64,000 nucleotides of DNA from Rhizophagus irregularis (GCF_026210795.1 NC_089439.1:930001-994000); one strand, 5' to 3'; shown: positions 22,540 to 35,004, numbered from the stretch's first letter. Translations and numbers: made by a program. The notes: a model not told the origin generated them from the letters alone.

Positions 22540-23096
22540 GTCCGCGTTGATAAAGTCACATGATCACTGCTTAATATTGGCCAATAAAAACCGTGATTTC
22601 CATAGAGGATATAACCTATGCATTTGAAACACGATGGATAAGATTATATCCTTTGCCAATCAGGCTAATTGGGTGACAAAATGCTATGATTTACCTATTC
22701 TGGATTAATTCATAAGTCGAAGAATAAAAACGGAAAACTTCGCTGTTGGTATTCCCATATTGTGAAATTTTTTTGTTATGTGTTTAAGTTTTTGTTACTT
22801 TTAACTATGTCCTGTATTTTTATTGCTACTAGAAATACTTGGCTGCTATATATTCTTTAGCATTAGACCAACCTGCAGAGAAGAAATAACTGTGATATAA
22901 GACGATTGAGACCTTGGGTCACAATCTTGTTGTTTCCAATACTAGTGGACAACATATAATTATCAGAAATTTTTTGTTCATCAAAGTCATTTACTATATT
23001 GGGTTATCTGTTATACTTTACTCTCTATGGAAATACAAGATGTGGTTGGTATTTCCAATGAGTGTAAAAATGTGGAGTAAAAAATGAGCGAATAAG
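22540..23096. other. Unassigned stretch before a host-like gene
   Basis: About 550 bp of more balanced base composition than the flanking repeats, with no frame longer than 60 codons. It may hold the 5' end and an intron of the gene that follows. No motif is recognised. Confidence 0.3.
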
Positions 23097-25742
23097 TTGA
23101 AACTGACTTCTCTTACCATAAAAATGTTATCTGAAATTAAAGAACCTGGACCAGGCTTCGATTATTTCCTAAATACTTTGTGCAATGACTGGGACGTGGT
23201 TCAGTACCACACGTTTTGGAAAAAAAGCAACTTCGGTTTAGATAAAGCGAGCATAACGAGAAGATTTAACACACAGTTGCAGAAGATAAAAGAATAAGGC
23301 ACAGAAGAAGAGAAGAATAATGCAATACGTCTCGAAAAACAATTTCAGGTTAGCGTTCTCCGTAATTTATGTGACAGCTTATTTGCTAGCAGTAGCTACT
23401 TATAGAACTTTGCCTTCGCATAGTTATGGACTTCATCTCCACTACTACAGCTACTTATGGAACTTCACCTTCGCATGGTTATGGATTTCATCTCCGCTGT
23501 TGGATACAGCTACCTATGGAACTTCGTTTTCGCATAGTTATGGACTTCGTCTCCGCTGTAGTCCAGCTAGTCCGCTACTAGTCCTCTTATTTTTTTAGTT
23601 TTAATAGCCTTGATACATTAATTTGTATATTTTTCGTATAAAGTCGATTCCAAAAAGATGGGACGCATTGATGATTTTTGGTTGAAGTCCTTACCTAGAA
23701 TGAAACAACATAATGCGGTGGAGAATAACGAGATAAACGCTGAAAATGTATTTTTATTTTGTGATTTATCTTGTGATTTATTCCGTAGTAGTTTACAAAT
23801 CGGTGGAACTGTGAATATTATTCAAGTACATAAACGCTCCTATAGGAATGGTAAACAACCCATTGATGAAATGATAGCAATCAGAAGAGGGAAAAAACAA
23901 AAGCCTGTAAGAAATTTTTAACCAATATTTTGAGATTAAAGGTCCTTCTTAAATTTGTTATAAACAAAATAAACTTGAACGTAGGCCGAAACCACTATCG
24001 AAGATGGCAAAAGTCAGACTCCAGAATGACAAAGGAATGTAGAAGATGAAACACATGGTTCTTCTGAGGAAAAGGAAGATGATGATTCTTTCTTTTTGGT
24101 AAATTCTAATATGAATTTTGACGATTTTGTTTTACTTTCTGTATTATGTTTTTAATTTGTATTCCTCTCAAAGCCAAATTGCCACAACGATTCTGATGTA
24201 GGCCATGGGAATGACAATAATCCCTTTATAGCACAAACAGGGGGGTTCAACGAAATATAAGGTTAGTGAAAGTTGGTGTACAGCCATTCAAAATAAACAA
24301 TAGTTAATTTAGTCCATATTATCTAGGGTCGTTTTATCGTGAAGTTATGCGATTGATAATGTTGTCATAAATAATGTCTCCAAGAATGATGTAAGTATTG
24401 TAATATGGATTTGTGGCGTCTTTGTCCTGGTATAGTCAAATCCTGTTTTTTTTATATAGTGGATAATACCGGATGGTTATAACATCTCTACTGATTTTTG
24501 TAAATTACAAGTGGAATCAATCGAAAAGTTGAAAACCAATCTGATTTTATCATATGTGAAAGAAATCGATATGATATTGTAAGTTTTTTATGCTGTCAGA
24601 AACTGGGCTAGTGAAACCATCCGTAGGGTGCACCCAAAAATACAGAAATTCGCCATAATTGTTACTCTGTAATTACTTACAAGTGCCTGTCGTCGATTAT
24701 GTATTGCAATGAACTTAAACCAGAATATGTTAAATGTTCTGAAAAGATATGGAAAGAGGCTCGTCCGAGATTATTGATTCCGAAAGAGTTGCCAACAGTC
24801 GCTGACTTAGTAATAATTGAATACAACAGGGTAAATACCTTTCTTGCATTCATTATAAGCTCAGTAACCACATTAATTGTTTATTTATTTTTTAGCTTTT
24901 GAACGACAAAGAACAACTTAATACAAAGTGGTGCAATAATTGGGCAAAAGGGAATATGTTATTAACAAGCGAAGACAAAGACATTTTTGATTGTGTGCAG
25001 ATAGTTGCAAGGAATTTGTACGTTCTTAGTTAATAAACCTATTTCACCAATGTATCACTGATACTCATTTTTTCCCTGCAGCATTACCTATTTATCTTCG
25101 GTAAGTTACAATGAGAATAAAAAATGGATGAAGATACGTTTGTCTATCGGTACTGTCATCAAATACTTGAGGAAATTTTTAATAAAGCCGAATTTTCATT
25201 AGTTTGGTAAGATTCTTATTACTGTAAATTTTAACTACGGCATATTAATACATGCTCACATCTTATTATTGGAACAGGGCAAATGGCGAATCCGAAAGTT
25301 CTAAAGAGAGACGTTTATTAGATGGTCATAATCATAGTAGAAAGCCAGACTTTCAGATTCTCGTAAATATTGAAGAGGCTGACAGAAAACTCATATTTGG
25401 CGAGATAAAGCCACCTCATTGCACTATCGCCATAAATCAACGCATTATAAAGTTAGCAGAATTTATGAAAAGGTCTTTAGATTATCTTATTAACGTTTAC
25501 GGTTATGTGGCTGGTCTGGAAACATATGGCATATTAATTTATGGTAAGTATAGTTGTATGATTTGCTAATGTTGATTATTGACTAATCAGATGTAAAACC
25601 AATAGGGAGTGAAATTAAAATATTTAGCACCGATTTGACGTATGATGGCCTATACCATTGCAATCTAATATCAAAAGTATTGCTCCCGACTGAAAATGCG
25701 AATTTTTTGAACATAATCACCGTAGTATCGACCTTATATTCA
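23097..25742 (+). pseudogene. Decayed multi-exon gene with a PD-(D/E)XK-like motif
   Basis: A series of exon-like frames with GT..AG borders: 23097-23297 (FDYFLNTLCNDWDVVQYHTF), 23658-23921, 24000-24099 (acidic), 24460-24580 (PDGYNISTDFCKLQVE), 24690-24830 (KPEYVKCSEKIWKEARPRL), 24897-25015, 25270-25542 and 25591-25742. The 25270 exon has RKPDFQILVNIEEADRKLIF followed by GEIKPP: a PD, fifteen residues, then E-x-K, the pattern of PD-(D/E)XK nuclease folds. The last exon (YDGLYHCNLISKVLLPTENA) has its next acceptor at the edge of the MITE at 25822. Several links between exons are uncertain and the 5' half is broken, so this is probably a remnant. The family is unrecognised; nuclease-like activity is inferred from the motif only. 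Confidence 0.5.
23380..23572. repeat. Three-copy tandem repeat (~58 bp)
   Basis: Three units with CTATGGAACTTCGCCTTCGC-like text followed by ATAGTTATGGACTTCATCTC. They lie between exon-like blocks of the gene above, probably in an intron. The 92-codon frame at 23320-23598 consists mostly of this repeat. Confidence 0.8.
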
Positions 25743-25821
25743 TTGTTGGTAAGAACTTTACTTCATAAATCTTTAAACTGTAACTCTGCAGTTTATTCTC
25801 ATCTTTTATTCTCATCTTTTA

Positions 25822-26090
25822 GGCTGTTGCAACTTAATTGTTTGTTTAACGTCCAGGCCTTTTGAAAAAATTAAGGGGGGAGGGGGGCTTAAGTTAAACA
25901 AACTAAATAAATAAACATAGGAAAATTTGAAAATTTCAGAAGGGATTATTTATCATTATATGTTTATTAGCTTTTAAATTTTTTCAAAAATAGAGGGGGT
26001 ATTTAATAATATGTGTTTATTAGATCTCAAATTTTTAAAAAAATAGAGGGGGGTGGTGGACGTTAAACAAATAATCAAGTTGGAACGGCC
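25822..26090. mobile_element. MITE related to the 17.4-21.6 kb transposon
   Basis: A 269-bp element. Left end GGCTGTTGCAACTTAATTGT followed by TTGTTTAACGTCC; right end complement GGCCGTTCCAACTTGATTAT followed by TTGTTTAACGTCC. TTA is at 25819-25821 and 26091-26093. These ends share the pattern GGCCG..CCAA.TTGAT..T.TGTTTAACG with the transposon at 17393-21555, and both carry G runs next to the ends. The TTA/TAA duplications match the same TWA preference. No coding capacity. Confidence 0.85.
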
Positions 26091-26103
26091 TTATTTATTT
26101 ACG

Positions 26104-26782
26104 TTAGGAACAGGTAAAATCCACGATCAATACCATTAAAGCTCTGCACGAGCCGGCTCGAGCCAAGCTGAGCCAAAATTCGAGCCGGCTCGGCTCGATT
26201 AGAATTTTCGAGCTTGGCTCGTGTCAAGCCAACCTTGAGCCGAACCGAGCCGAGTTTTAAGGTGGCTTGGCTCGAGCCGAGCCGAGCTTTTATCAAATTC
26301 TGCATATTTCTCGTGATTTTTTTAATTTTGGCCGGAATTAAGTAATCGACATGGAAATTTCCTTTTTGAACACCTGAGTAACGTTACACAACCCAAAAAA
26401 GGCAATTTTATTTCTTATCAAAAATGGGGAAATGCGTTGCACAGGATTCCAAAAAAGGAAATTTCCATGTCGATCACTTAATTCCGGCCAAAATTAAAAA
26501 TCACGTGACGCCGGCAATAATAAAGAAGAAAAGTTCTGGAGCTCGCGAGCCAGCTCATAACTTCGCGAGCCAGCTCGAATGAGCTGTATCAAAGCTCGGC
26601 TCGAATGAGCCGAGCCAAATTTATTACGAGCCGCGGCTCAGCTCGGCTCGATATACCTAGCTCGCGAGCCAGCTCGAGCTGGACTGGCTCGTGCGGAGCA
26701 CTAAATACCATAATCTCATCCCATTTACCAACTGGATCTTCATTAAACCGCCATTCATATTGTTGAAAGTCAAATTCATCCC
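26104..26782 (-). pseudogene. Terminal exon of an unknown gene, split by a hAT-like MITE
   Basis: Minus-strand text from 26782 (preceded by a splice-acceptor-like TTTTTTAG) reads DEFDFQQYEWRFNEDPVGKW, DEIMV, then after removal of the MITE at 26137-26703 and one duplication copy, LIVDFTCS and a stop at 26104-26106. The seamless reading across the insertion supports a real exon. No family is recognised and upstream exons were not identified. Confidence 0.45.
26137..26703. mobile_element. hAT-like MITE, copy 2
   Basis: A 567-bp element with ends TAAAGCTCTGCACGAGCC / GGCTCGTGCGGAGCACTA and a perfect 8-bp duplication AATACCAT (26129-26136, 26704-26711). The arms are made of GAGCCGGCTCGAGCC-like words. 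The centre (about 26332-26500) is the same foldback core as in the copy at 5926-6504, beginning GGCCGGAATTAAGTAATCG. The 68-codon minus frame here is an artefact of the GAGCC words. Confidence 0.88.
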
Positions 26783-26789
26783 CTAAAAA

Positions 26790-27714
26790 AATACATGTAC
26801 CGATAGCATAGTTTAGTTAGGTGGTATTGTCAACGACAATGGGATAATTATGTTTATTAATTGATATATGTACTGTATACTGAATGTATTTCCATTATCA
26901 AACAAGAATTTTACAATGCTAAATAAAGCAATATTCACAAGATATTATTAGATCAATATATCGTATTTTAATTGTTTACTTTCATATATGAACACTTCAC
27001 TACCGCAAAGTAATTTGTTGTTAGACTGCTCGTTTTAGATAAAGTGAAGAGTCCGACCAAAACAATTATTACTATAGACAAAAAGACTGTTTTTATTTTA
27101 CAAAGAAGGGTAACTTTTTATGCTGGGACGTTTATGTTTTTCAGTTGGAGACTGCTCGAAGAGCAAAATAAGAAGTAAAAAAATTTTGATTTCGTAGTTC
27201 ATAGTTTCGAATACATGGATTTAACTATCATGAACTTTTTTATTTACCACAGTTACGGATTACATGATACTGTGAACTCGGTTCAATTTTTATTTTAAGA
27301 TAACCAGACGGTACAAAGTAGAAATTTGTTCAATAATAGGTCGATAAAAGTGTATCATATGAATAGAGACAAAACCTGGGATGATTATGAACTAGAAATA
27401 GACTGTCCCCTCGCTGACTCCTTCATAGATGATAAAAAGACACGAAATGAAATCACTGGATTTCAAAGTGTGAACGAGGTGTTAGATATCAGCCAATGAG
27501 TTTTTACACTGATCGCATTTGTGTATCTTTTTTCATTAATGTTCTGCATATTCCCATACCAACACAAAACCTTAGGCGCATGGTCCCATTAATATTGCCA
27601 TATTCTTATTCTCAAAAAGATTTCTGGTGTAGAAGTGGATAGAAACCTAATCTATTTTATATTCCGCATGATGATTAAAATCGTTTCTCGTGTTCACAAC
27701 TCTTGAAACATAAT
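26790..27714. other. Region without recognised genes
   Basis: AT-rich, with one short plus-strand frame at 27361-27498 (MNRDKTWDDYELEIDCPLAD, 46 codons), which has non-repetitive amino-acid use and could be an exon. Nothing else is recognised. Confidence 0.35.
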
Positions 27715-27717
27715 CTA

Positions 27718-28600
27718 CACTGGTCGAAATCATAAAAATCAGACATATGAAAAATCAGTAAAAAATCAGACCAAAATCGACTGACATTACAAATCGGCAC
27801 ATCTGATTGATGCCAATCGGACAATTCAATAAAAATTTGTCAAAAAATCATCATATTTGATTGACGGCTGATTGATGCTAGTTGAAATAAAAAAAAATCA
27901 GACAAATGGCAAATCAACCTAAAATTTGCCCAATATTCAAATATGCACTTCCGATTTATAGAATATTGACAATTCAATAAAAATTCAATAAAAATTCAAT
28001 AAAAATTTGGCAAAAAATCATTATATTTGATTGACGGCTGATTGATGCTAGTTGAAATCAAAAAAAATCTGACAAAATGACAAATCAACCTAAAATTTGC
28101 CCAATATTCAAATATGTACTTCCGATTTATGGAAAATTGACAATTCAATAAAAATTCAATAAAAATTCAATAAAAATTTGGCAAAAAATCATCATATTTG
28201 ATTGACGGCTAATTGATGCTAGTTGAAATCAAAAAAAAAATCGGACAAAATGACAAATCAACCTAAAATTTACCCAATATTCAAATATATACTTCTGATT
28301 TATGGAAAATTGACAATTCAATAAAAATTCAATAAAAATTCAATAAAAATTTGGCAAAAAATCATTATATTTGGTTGACGGCTAATTGATACTGATTGAA
28401 ATCAAAAAAAAAATCAGACAAAATGACAAATCAACCTAAAATTTACCAAATATTCAAATATGTACTTCTGATTTATGGAAAATTGACAATTCAATAAAAA
28501 TTCAATAAAAATTCAATAAAAATTCGGCAAAAAATCATTATATTTGATTGACGGCTGATTGATACAAAAAAAGTCATCAAAATTAACTTTTGAAAAACAT
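27718..28600. repeat. Left subterminal array of element D (~175 bp unit)
   Basis: About four and a half copies of a unit with TTGACAATTCAATAAAAATT, itself a short internal repeat, then TTTGGCAAAAAATCAT and TTGACGGCTGATTGATGC. The terminal 100 bp repeats AAAAATCAGAC words. Long subterminal arrays are usual in CACTA elements as transposase-binding regions; binding is not shown here. Confidence 0.88.
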
Positions 28601-28726
28601 GATTTATCATTAAAATTCAGAAATTCGGAAAAAATCAACATCAAATTTATAGTCAATTACTCAATTTATTATAAATTTATATCTAAAACTTATAAGTTTA
28701 TAATTGGTATTTTTTACTAATTGAAT

Positions 28727-31700
28727 TTACGGCCAATTTGAGATTTTGTAACTTACTGGTACAAATCTACCTAAAATATGATGCACAGGTATTATACAAT
28801 CACAACTTATTGGATAAAATTCGGTATTCCACAACTCAACATTACAAATTTCATCACTGCTGAAATAGTATTGAATATTGGTTGAATTTGCGTGTTTATA
28901 CCAATGAACGTATGCTAGAAAATGTTTGACAGGACCATCTGGAAAGTCTACTATGTGAGTAAAATAATACTGAATTTGACCTGGGTAGGTGTCAACATCT
29001 TTATCATCCGTAATAAATTTTGCTAAGATGTACGAACTTTTTACATGTCTTAACGATAATGACGATCCAAAGACTTCTGAACCAATCTGACACCTTCCGA
29101 ATTGGTTAATTTTGGCCCTAATTATTATATCGTTATCTAAACCTTCTACAAGAGGCCTCCAAAATCCAAATGATTCATAAGTCGCATTGTAATATTTGAC
29201 AATTAAATTTAACATTTCACTTGAAAGTAGTATATTATGAGAAACCGGCTTGAGAAATTCACCTGGGAAGCCTTCTTTACCAGAAATCTGTGAATCTTTA
29301 ATATTTTGTGAATTCAGCCAAAATCGATGCATCTCATCTGACAAAAATTCATCAGTAACTGAAAGAGACCCGATAGTACGCCAACTGTTTAGCAATTCGA
29401 GACCTTTTACTTTGATACCTGAACTTATGATATTTTCGATGTGTTTATCAAACATTAATCGACGCATAAGTTCAAACTCAATTTTCCTGTTGCTGTTTAG
29501 TAACGAACCTAAAAGTGCGAAATCAATAAATTATAAGCTAATATTGAAATCATTAAAATCGTTAAAAAATCGTTAACGGATATTTACCAAATATACCGTT
29601 CATACGTTCGAAAGAGAAACACTAGAACGCATATAATGGTCTATAATCAGATGAGCAATCACGCAAATGCAGAGAAAGATGAAGATTCGGTGTGATCTTA
29701 TCTCTGCCGTGGTGATTCTCAATTAATTTGACTATTTCGATAAGACTTCTATGGGCTTCATCCACCAAATTAGATTCTAGAATCTGATTTACCAAAATCG
29801 AATAAATCCTGACAAAATGATTCAGAATTCTTCTATCTACGTCTGAAAGGTGTTCCCAAAGTGATACAGTTGAATAAATTGTAAAGAATATTCGCCACTG
29901 ATCGGCCATAAAATTGGTGAATCCCTCTCCACTATGAATTTTTCCTGGAATTTGACCTAAATCGGATGGTATCTGAAACTCGTCCATCTTTTTCTGAATT
30001 TTGTTCAAAGAATTTGATGTCAAAATACTCCCATCGATCCAAATTCGTTTTACTATCCACTTCGCAATGCCCAGAAATAAGCAATGCATTGGATCGACTG
30101 TAATAAATCTAATAGGGTCGAAATATGATAGACGTAACTATTCAGACTATTTAACGCCAGTTTCTTTGACGAAGCGCTTTCTAGCAGCGTCTGAGTTGCA
30201 TCTTCGCCAACCTAATGCATTTTGCCGGTACTCATTCGAATCTTGAGCAGAATACTCTATATCATCCATTCCGGCAAAATTATGCTGCCCATTTTCATAA
30301 TTTGCTTTTTTCTCATACCTGTAATATGAAACTAAGGCAGAAACATGACCATAAATTTTTCTTGCGGCGGGAATGTCACATGATACTAAGATTAAAGCGC
30401 CACGAACTCTCTTTTCATTTTCGCATTCATAAGTACAATTTAGTGTTAACCCAGCCCAGAGTGTTTCCAATTCATTAACTATTGGTGCTAAATAGTGGTT
30501 CACTTTATGTAGGCTGACCTCCTTTGGTCCAAGTAAAATGCTGAGAGTCAATAAATTTTCACGTCTGAATCAGATATCGCGTGGCAAATTGCATATAGCG
30601 GCGTATATGACACTGATATTATAAATAGTACTATCACTGGTAAAAAAATGGTCTATCCTACACATATCCTACACATATCTTACATATATCGGGTACTCAA
30701 AATGTAGAAAATCATACACAAATAATACACATATCATACATATATCGGGTACTTATATATATATAGTATACCTATCAGGTACCTGATATATGTATGATAT
30801 ATATATTAGTACCCGATATGTGTATGATATGTGTATTATTTATGTATGATTTTCTACATTTTGAGTACCCAATATGTGTAAGATATGTGTAGGATAAATC
30901 ATTTTTTTACCAGTGTATCATATAGCTGAAACTAATCAAAATTCAGCATCAAGCTAAGTTGAGAATCGGCCACTTCGCTTCTGAAAAAATTTGGCGAATC
31001 TTCATTGTCCGATTCTTTAAAATTCTTCCACACTTGCCCATCATATATATCGGTCAAAATTCGACCGATTAGCCCAATATTGGAGAGAATTTTCAAACCC
31101 AGGCCGACAAAACATAGTGGCAAGTTGTTGATTAATTCCAGCAAACGGATACATTAAATTAGGTCTTATTATTGTTCGATTTGTCGATACGCTAATTTTT
31201 TCAGACAATGCCGTATTGCAAAGATGTGATCTATAAACTGAAGTATTGGGAAATTCTATGTGTTAACATTTCATTATAGCAGTATTGTCCTCTTGTTTGA
31301 AAATCTACCACTTTCTTTTTTTTATACAATTTGTGACATTTCGGACAAGGTACAAAACTATGAAATTGGTCGTTTAATCCAAGCTTCTTTCTTGTTAAGT
31401 AAAGCGAATCTGGAAAATCATTAAAATCGTCACTACTGAACTCGCACAGGGCCAATTTTATAAATTTTATTAGAGTCTCAGTAGTTGTCTCTGCGATATT
31501 GAATCTTGTTCGAAAGTTCATTATCCAAAGTAACATTCATAAAAATCGATCATAATTCGATTCTGAATATAGTGGGTTTTGAAATGGTTCATAACTAGGT
31601 GGTGAATAGTCTTCAAAAATTTCAGAAATTCCAGAAATTGGATCATTATCTGATTTACTGCCTATAGACAATGTATCACTGTAGATATCTTTCTCTGTAG

Positions 31701-32196
31701 TATATTCGGATAATGATGGATCTTCTGAAATTTCCGGACGATTTGTATACTTTCTTGCACGTTGTCGAGGTAAGAAGTTAAATTTGACATCTTGATATTC
31801 ATCATCAACATCATCTTGATTACTGTTATCTGATTCTTCAGATTCTTGTCTAATAGATTCATCAATCATTCATCCAGCTGAAGCGGGTGTTGATGTTTCA
31901 CCTATTTCAAGTTGACGAACTTGAGACAAAATTGTACCTTGCGAATCTTGGTATTCTTGATGTCTGGAATCGTGAATTTCTTTTGTGTGAGAATCCACCA
32001 AGTCGCCATCACAATCAGGACAATTACAAACTACTAGTTTTCTTTTATTACTTGTTGATCTAGCAGAAGATACTATTTCTTCGTTTATTATACTAGAAAT
32101 TGATCTATTTCTACGAGTAGAAGATGGCTGATTTGAAGGTGATTCTTCATCATCAAGATTGTCAAGTATACTAGAGACTGACCTTTTTCTGCTCAT
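28727..32196 (-). pseudogene. Element D transposase, CACTA tnp2 type (broken)
   Basis: Homologous along its length to the element E transposase. From 32196: an N-terminus with VCNCPDCDGDLVDSHTKEIH (Cys/His motif), a Ser/Asp-rich region, RTRFNIAETTTETLIKFIKL, CPKCHKLY, IGRILTDIYDGQVWKNF; then, after the MITE at 30635-30915, ILLGPKEVSLHKVNHYLAPI, CDIPAARKIYGH, MHCLFLGIAKWIVKRIW and NLHLSLHLRDCSSDY. The last intron (GT after FERMNGIFG near 29590, acceptor near 29512) is shared with E. The final exon 29510-28727 ends with IIPVHHILGRFVPV. Two in-frame TGA codons near 31870 and 31537, frameshifts near 31230 and 30930, and one near 30130 interrupt it. Domain assignment: Transposase_21/tnp2. Confidence 0.85.
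30635..30915. mobile_element. CACTGG MITE, copy 1 (in element D transposase)
   Basis: A 281-bp palindromic element with ends CACTGGTAAAAAAATGGTCT and complement, duplication TAT (30632-30634, 30916-30918). The arms carry CCTACACATATCTTACATAT and TCAAAATGTAGAAAATCATA. Near-identical copies are at 39738-40016 and 52727-53005. The CACTGGT start is shared with element D, so a D-type transposase is the likely mover. Confidence 0.93.
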
Positions 32197-32264
32197 TTGT
32201 TTAGTGTTTAAATAAGTTTAATAAGTTTGGCAAAATCCAAATTTGTAAAAAGGCCGATTTTTAT

Positions 32265-35004
32265 CCCTTAAACTGTTTTGCGGGCAAATTTGCCCGCAAT
32301 TTCTAAATTAGGATGATAAACATTAAATTAATTCTTTAATTTTGGCCAGATCATCATATAATTTTGCAGATATATTGATCTACATTCTGGCCATAGAAAT
32401 TATAGTATTTATTTTGCCGATCATTAAAAATTAAGGCACAAATACGCAAATAAACATGCAAGTTGGCACTTCAGAATTTTGGTTTTTTTCGTTAATTATT
32501 TATTTGTGGTTTTTTGTTTATTTAATTATAACTTTTTTTATTTTCTATGATGGAAGCCTTACAAGAGTATGAAAATGATGATTATATTGCTGAATTTTCA
32601 TGAAATATTTCATTAATAAATGATGCTGATAATGATAATATAGATAGTAGTGGTGATATTAATGAAATAGAAGAAATTCAAGAAAATATTAGAGGTAAAG
32701 GTAGAGGTAGGGGTAGGGGTAGGGGTAGAGGTAGAGGTAGAGGTAGAGACAGTGGTAGTAGTGGTAGAGGTAGTAGTCATGACCATGGTGATAATGAACA
32801 GACTGTACAACTTTCACCTCCACCTTTCTTTAATAAATTTCAACATTCTAAACCTTTATATGAATTTACAGTAGCTTTACCAAGAGAACTCCTTTTACTA
32901 TCACCCTATTTAATATTTTGTCTTTTTTTTTCTCTTGAACAAATAAAAATTATTGTTAAAAATACAAATATATATGCTTATGCAAAAAATGCAGGAGAAG
33001 GACGTAAATGGACAGATTTAACAATAAAAGAATTTAAAATTTGGTTAGGAATATTAATTTATTCTGGTATTTTTAAATAACCTTGTATTAAAGACTTTTG
33101 GAATAGAGATAGCAGATATCCTGAACATAAAATTACAATATTTATGACATTAGTTCATTTTGAACAGGTACTTTTAACTTATCTATTATTTTATTTTATT
33201 ACTTAATTTATTTATGTTAATTTGAAATTATTATTTATTTAGATTAAACGCTTCATACATATTTCTGATTGTACAGTTGCACCTACTTTTTGGTATTCCA
33301 AATTGAATCCTTTAATGACACATATTCAGGCAGTTTCTAAATCAGTATGTATTCCATCATCAAACATTTCAATTGACGAAATGATAGCAAGATTTTCTGG
33401 TAGAAGTGTCCATACAGTTAGAATTAAAAACAAACCTACACCAGAAGGTTACAAAATTCTTTCTCTTTGTGATGCTGGATATACATATGCTTTTTTTTTT
33501 ACATCTAGAATTCAAAATCAACCTGAAGTTCAACAAATGCCAGGTTTAAGTAAAGTAGGAAATGAAGTATTTCATCTTGTTTCTTAACTACCAAAAAACA
33601 AATCATTTAACATTTATATGGACAATTATTTTTCTAGCATTAAACTTTTTAAATATTTACGTGAAAAAAAAATTGGAGCTTGTGGAACTGTTCGTAAAAA
33701 TAGTGCTAATTTTCCTCAAATTCTTAAAGTAGATAAGAAATTAGAATGGGATACATTATCTGATGTAGTTGTTGACGATGTATTAGCTGTTTTATGGATG
33801 GATAATGGCCCAGTGACTATGCTTTCAACTATTCATCAAATTAATGGAGATGAAAATCGAATTGAAAGAATAAGACATCGGCCATGAGAAACAAGTACTA
33901 ATGCAACTAAAGTTCGAGCAATATTTGGAAGTGTAAGTAAAAAATCTTTACCAATCCCCATAATAATAGATGATTACAACCATTTTATGGGAGGTATCGA
34001 TATTGCAGATCAACTACGAGGTTATTACAATACTCAATTATCTGTAAGAAGAACCTGGATACCATTATTTTTTGGTTATTAGATACTGCAATTGTTAACT
34101 CATATTTAATATTAAAAAAAAGTGGTGAAAATATTGAACATAAGGAATTTAGATTACAATTAGTTTGGGATTTAATTAAAGAAGGATTGGAGGAGAAAGA
34201 AAAGCAACATATACGAAGCTATATTGATGAGTTAACAAATAAATTTGAACATATTCAAATTGAGCCATCTAAAAGGTACCAATATGTTATATCAAATTTT
34301 GAACTTCCTTTGGAAAGGTTATCACCAGGTGGTCATTTTCCAGAGTGGAGAGAAGCAAGAAGTAGTTGTATATGGTGTAAATATTTGACAAAAAAAGTTC
34401 AGAAAAAAGCAGAAAGAGATCCTCCTCAATCTCAAATATATTGTATAAAATGCAGTGTAGCTTTATGCTGTAATAAGAATAGAAGTTGTTTTAAAGATTA
34501 TCATACTCAAAAAGATGATAATAATTAAAATAAATATAAAGCTTTCATAATTTAAATCATTTTATTTTATAAAAATTTATTTTGCACTTTTATCATAAAT
34601 TTTACGAAAATTGTTCTTTTTTTTTAAGTACTATGTAAAGTCAAAATCTTGTACCTAAAGTTAAAAAACTCGATTAATAAAAGTTGTTCATCATAATAAA
34701 TTCTAAATATTTTATTAAGGTTTTGGATAGCTACGATCAAATTCCAATGAGATCGCCAAATTTAAAGAGAATTTTTTTAATTTCGCGGTTGTTTTTAAAA
34801 GTGCAATTATTTGATCAATGAGTAATCTTTAATTTTTAATATATGATCGGTAAATTAATGATTGTAATCACGTGATCTATATGTTGATCTAATCAGGAAA
34901 AAAAAATTTGTCAAAATAGCTTAATTATTTCTAAAAATAGATGAGAGCTGAATTTGTAGTAAAATTGCGGGCAAATTTGCCCGCAATTGCTTACAGTTTA
35001 AGGG
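32265..35004. mobile_element. piggyBac-like element nested in element D
   Basis: Inverted ends CCCTTAAACTGT..GCGGGCAAATTTGCCCGCAATT at 32265-32303 and their complement at 34963-35004. Each end contains a second, local palindrome GCGGGCAAATTTGCCCGC. CCC..GGG ends are typical of piggyBac. The flanking tetramers are TTAT (left) and ATAA (right) rather than TTAA; TTAA occurs three bases inside each end, so either the borders or the target have drifted. One plus-strand transposase gene lies inside, with several breaks. Confidence 0.85.
32547..34528 (+). pseudogene. piggyBac-family transposase (broken)
   Basis: Starts MMEALQEYENDD and passes an RGRGRG-rich spacer to the DDE_Tnp_1_7 domain: WTDLTIKEFKIWLGILIYSG, an intron at about 33168-33240, then SNISIDEMIARFSGRS (first Asp), NIYMDNYFSSIKLF (second Asp) and DDYNHFMGGIDIADQLRGYY (the third-Asp region). 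The tail CIWCKYLTKK..CIKCSVALCC..CF..YH is the Cys-rich zinc finger normal for this family. In-frame stops near 32601, 33078, 33585 and 33885 and a probable 1-bp loss in a T run near 34070 interrupt it; each nonsense codon is one C-to-T or G-to-A step from a sense codon. Known role: TTAA-directed cut-and-paste transposition. Confidence 0.9.

Noticed and set aside
32613-32810. Thr/Ser-rich minus-strand frame
   Set aside because: Antisense of the RGRGRG spacer in the piggyBac-like transposase.
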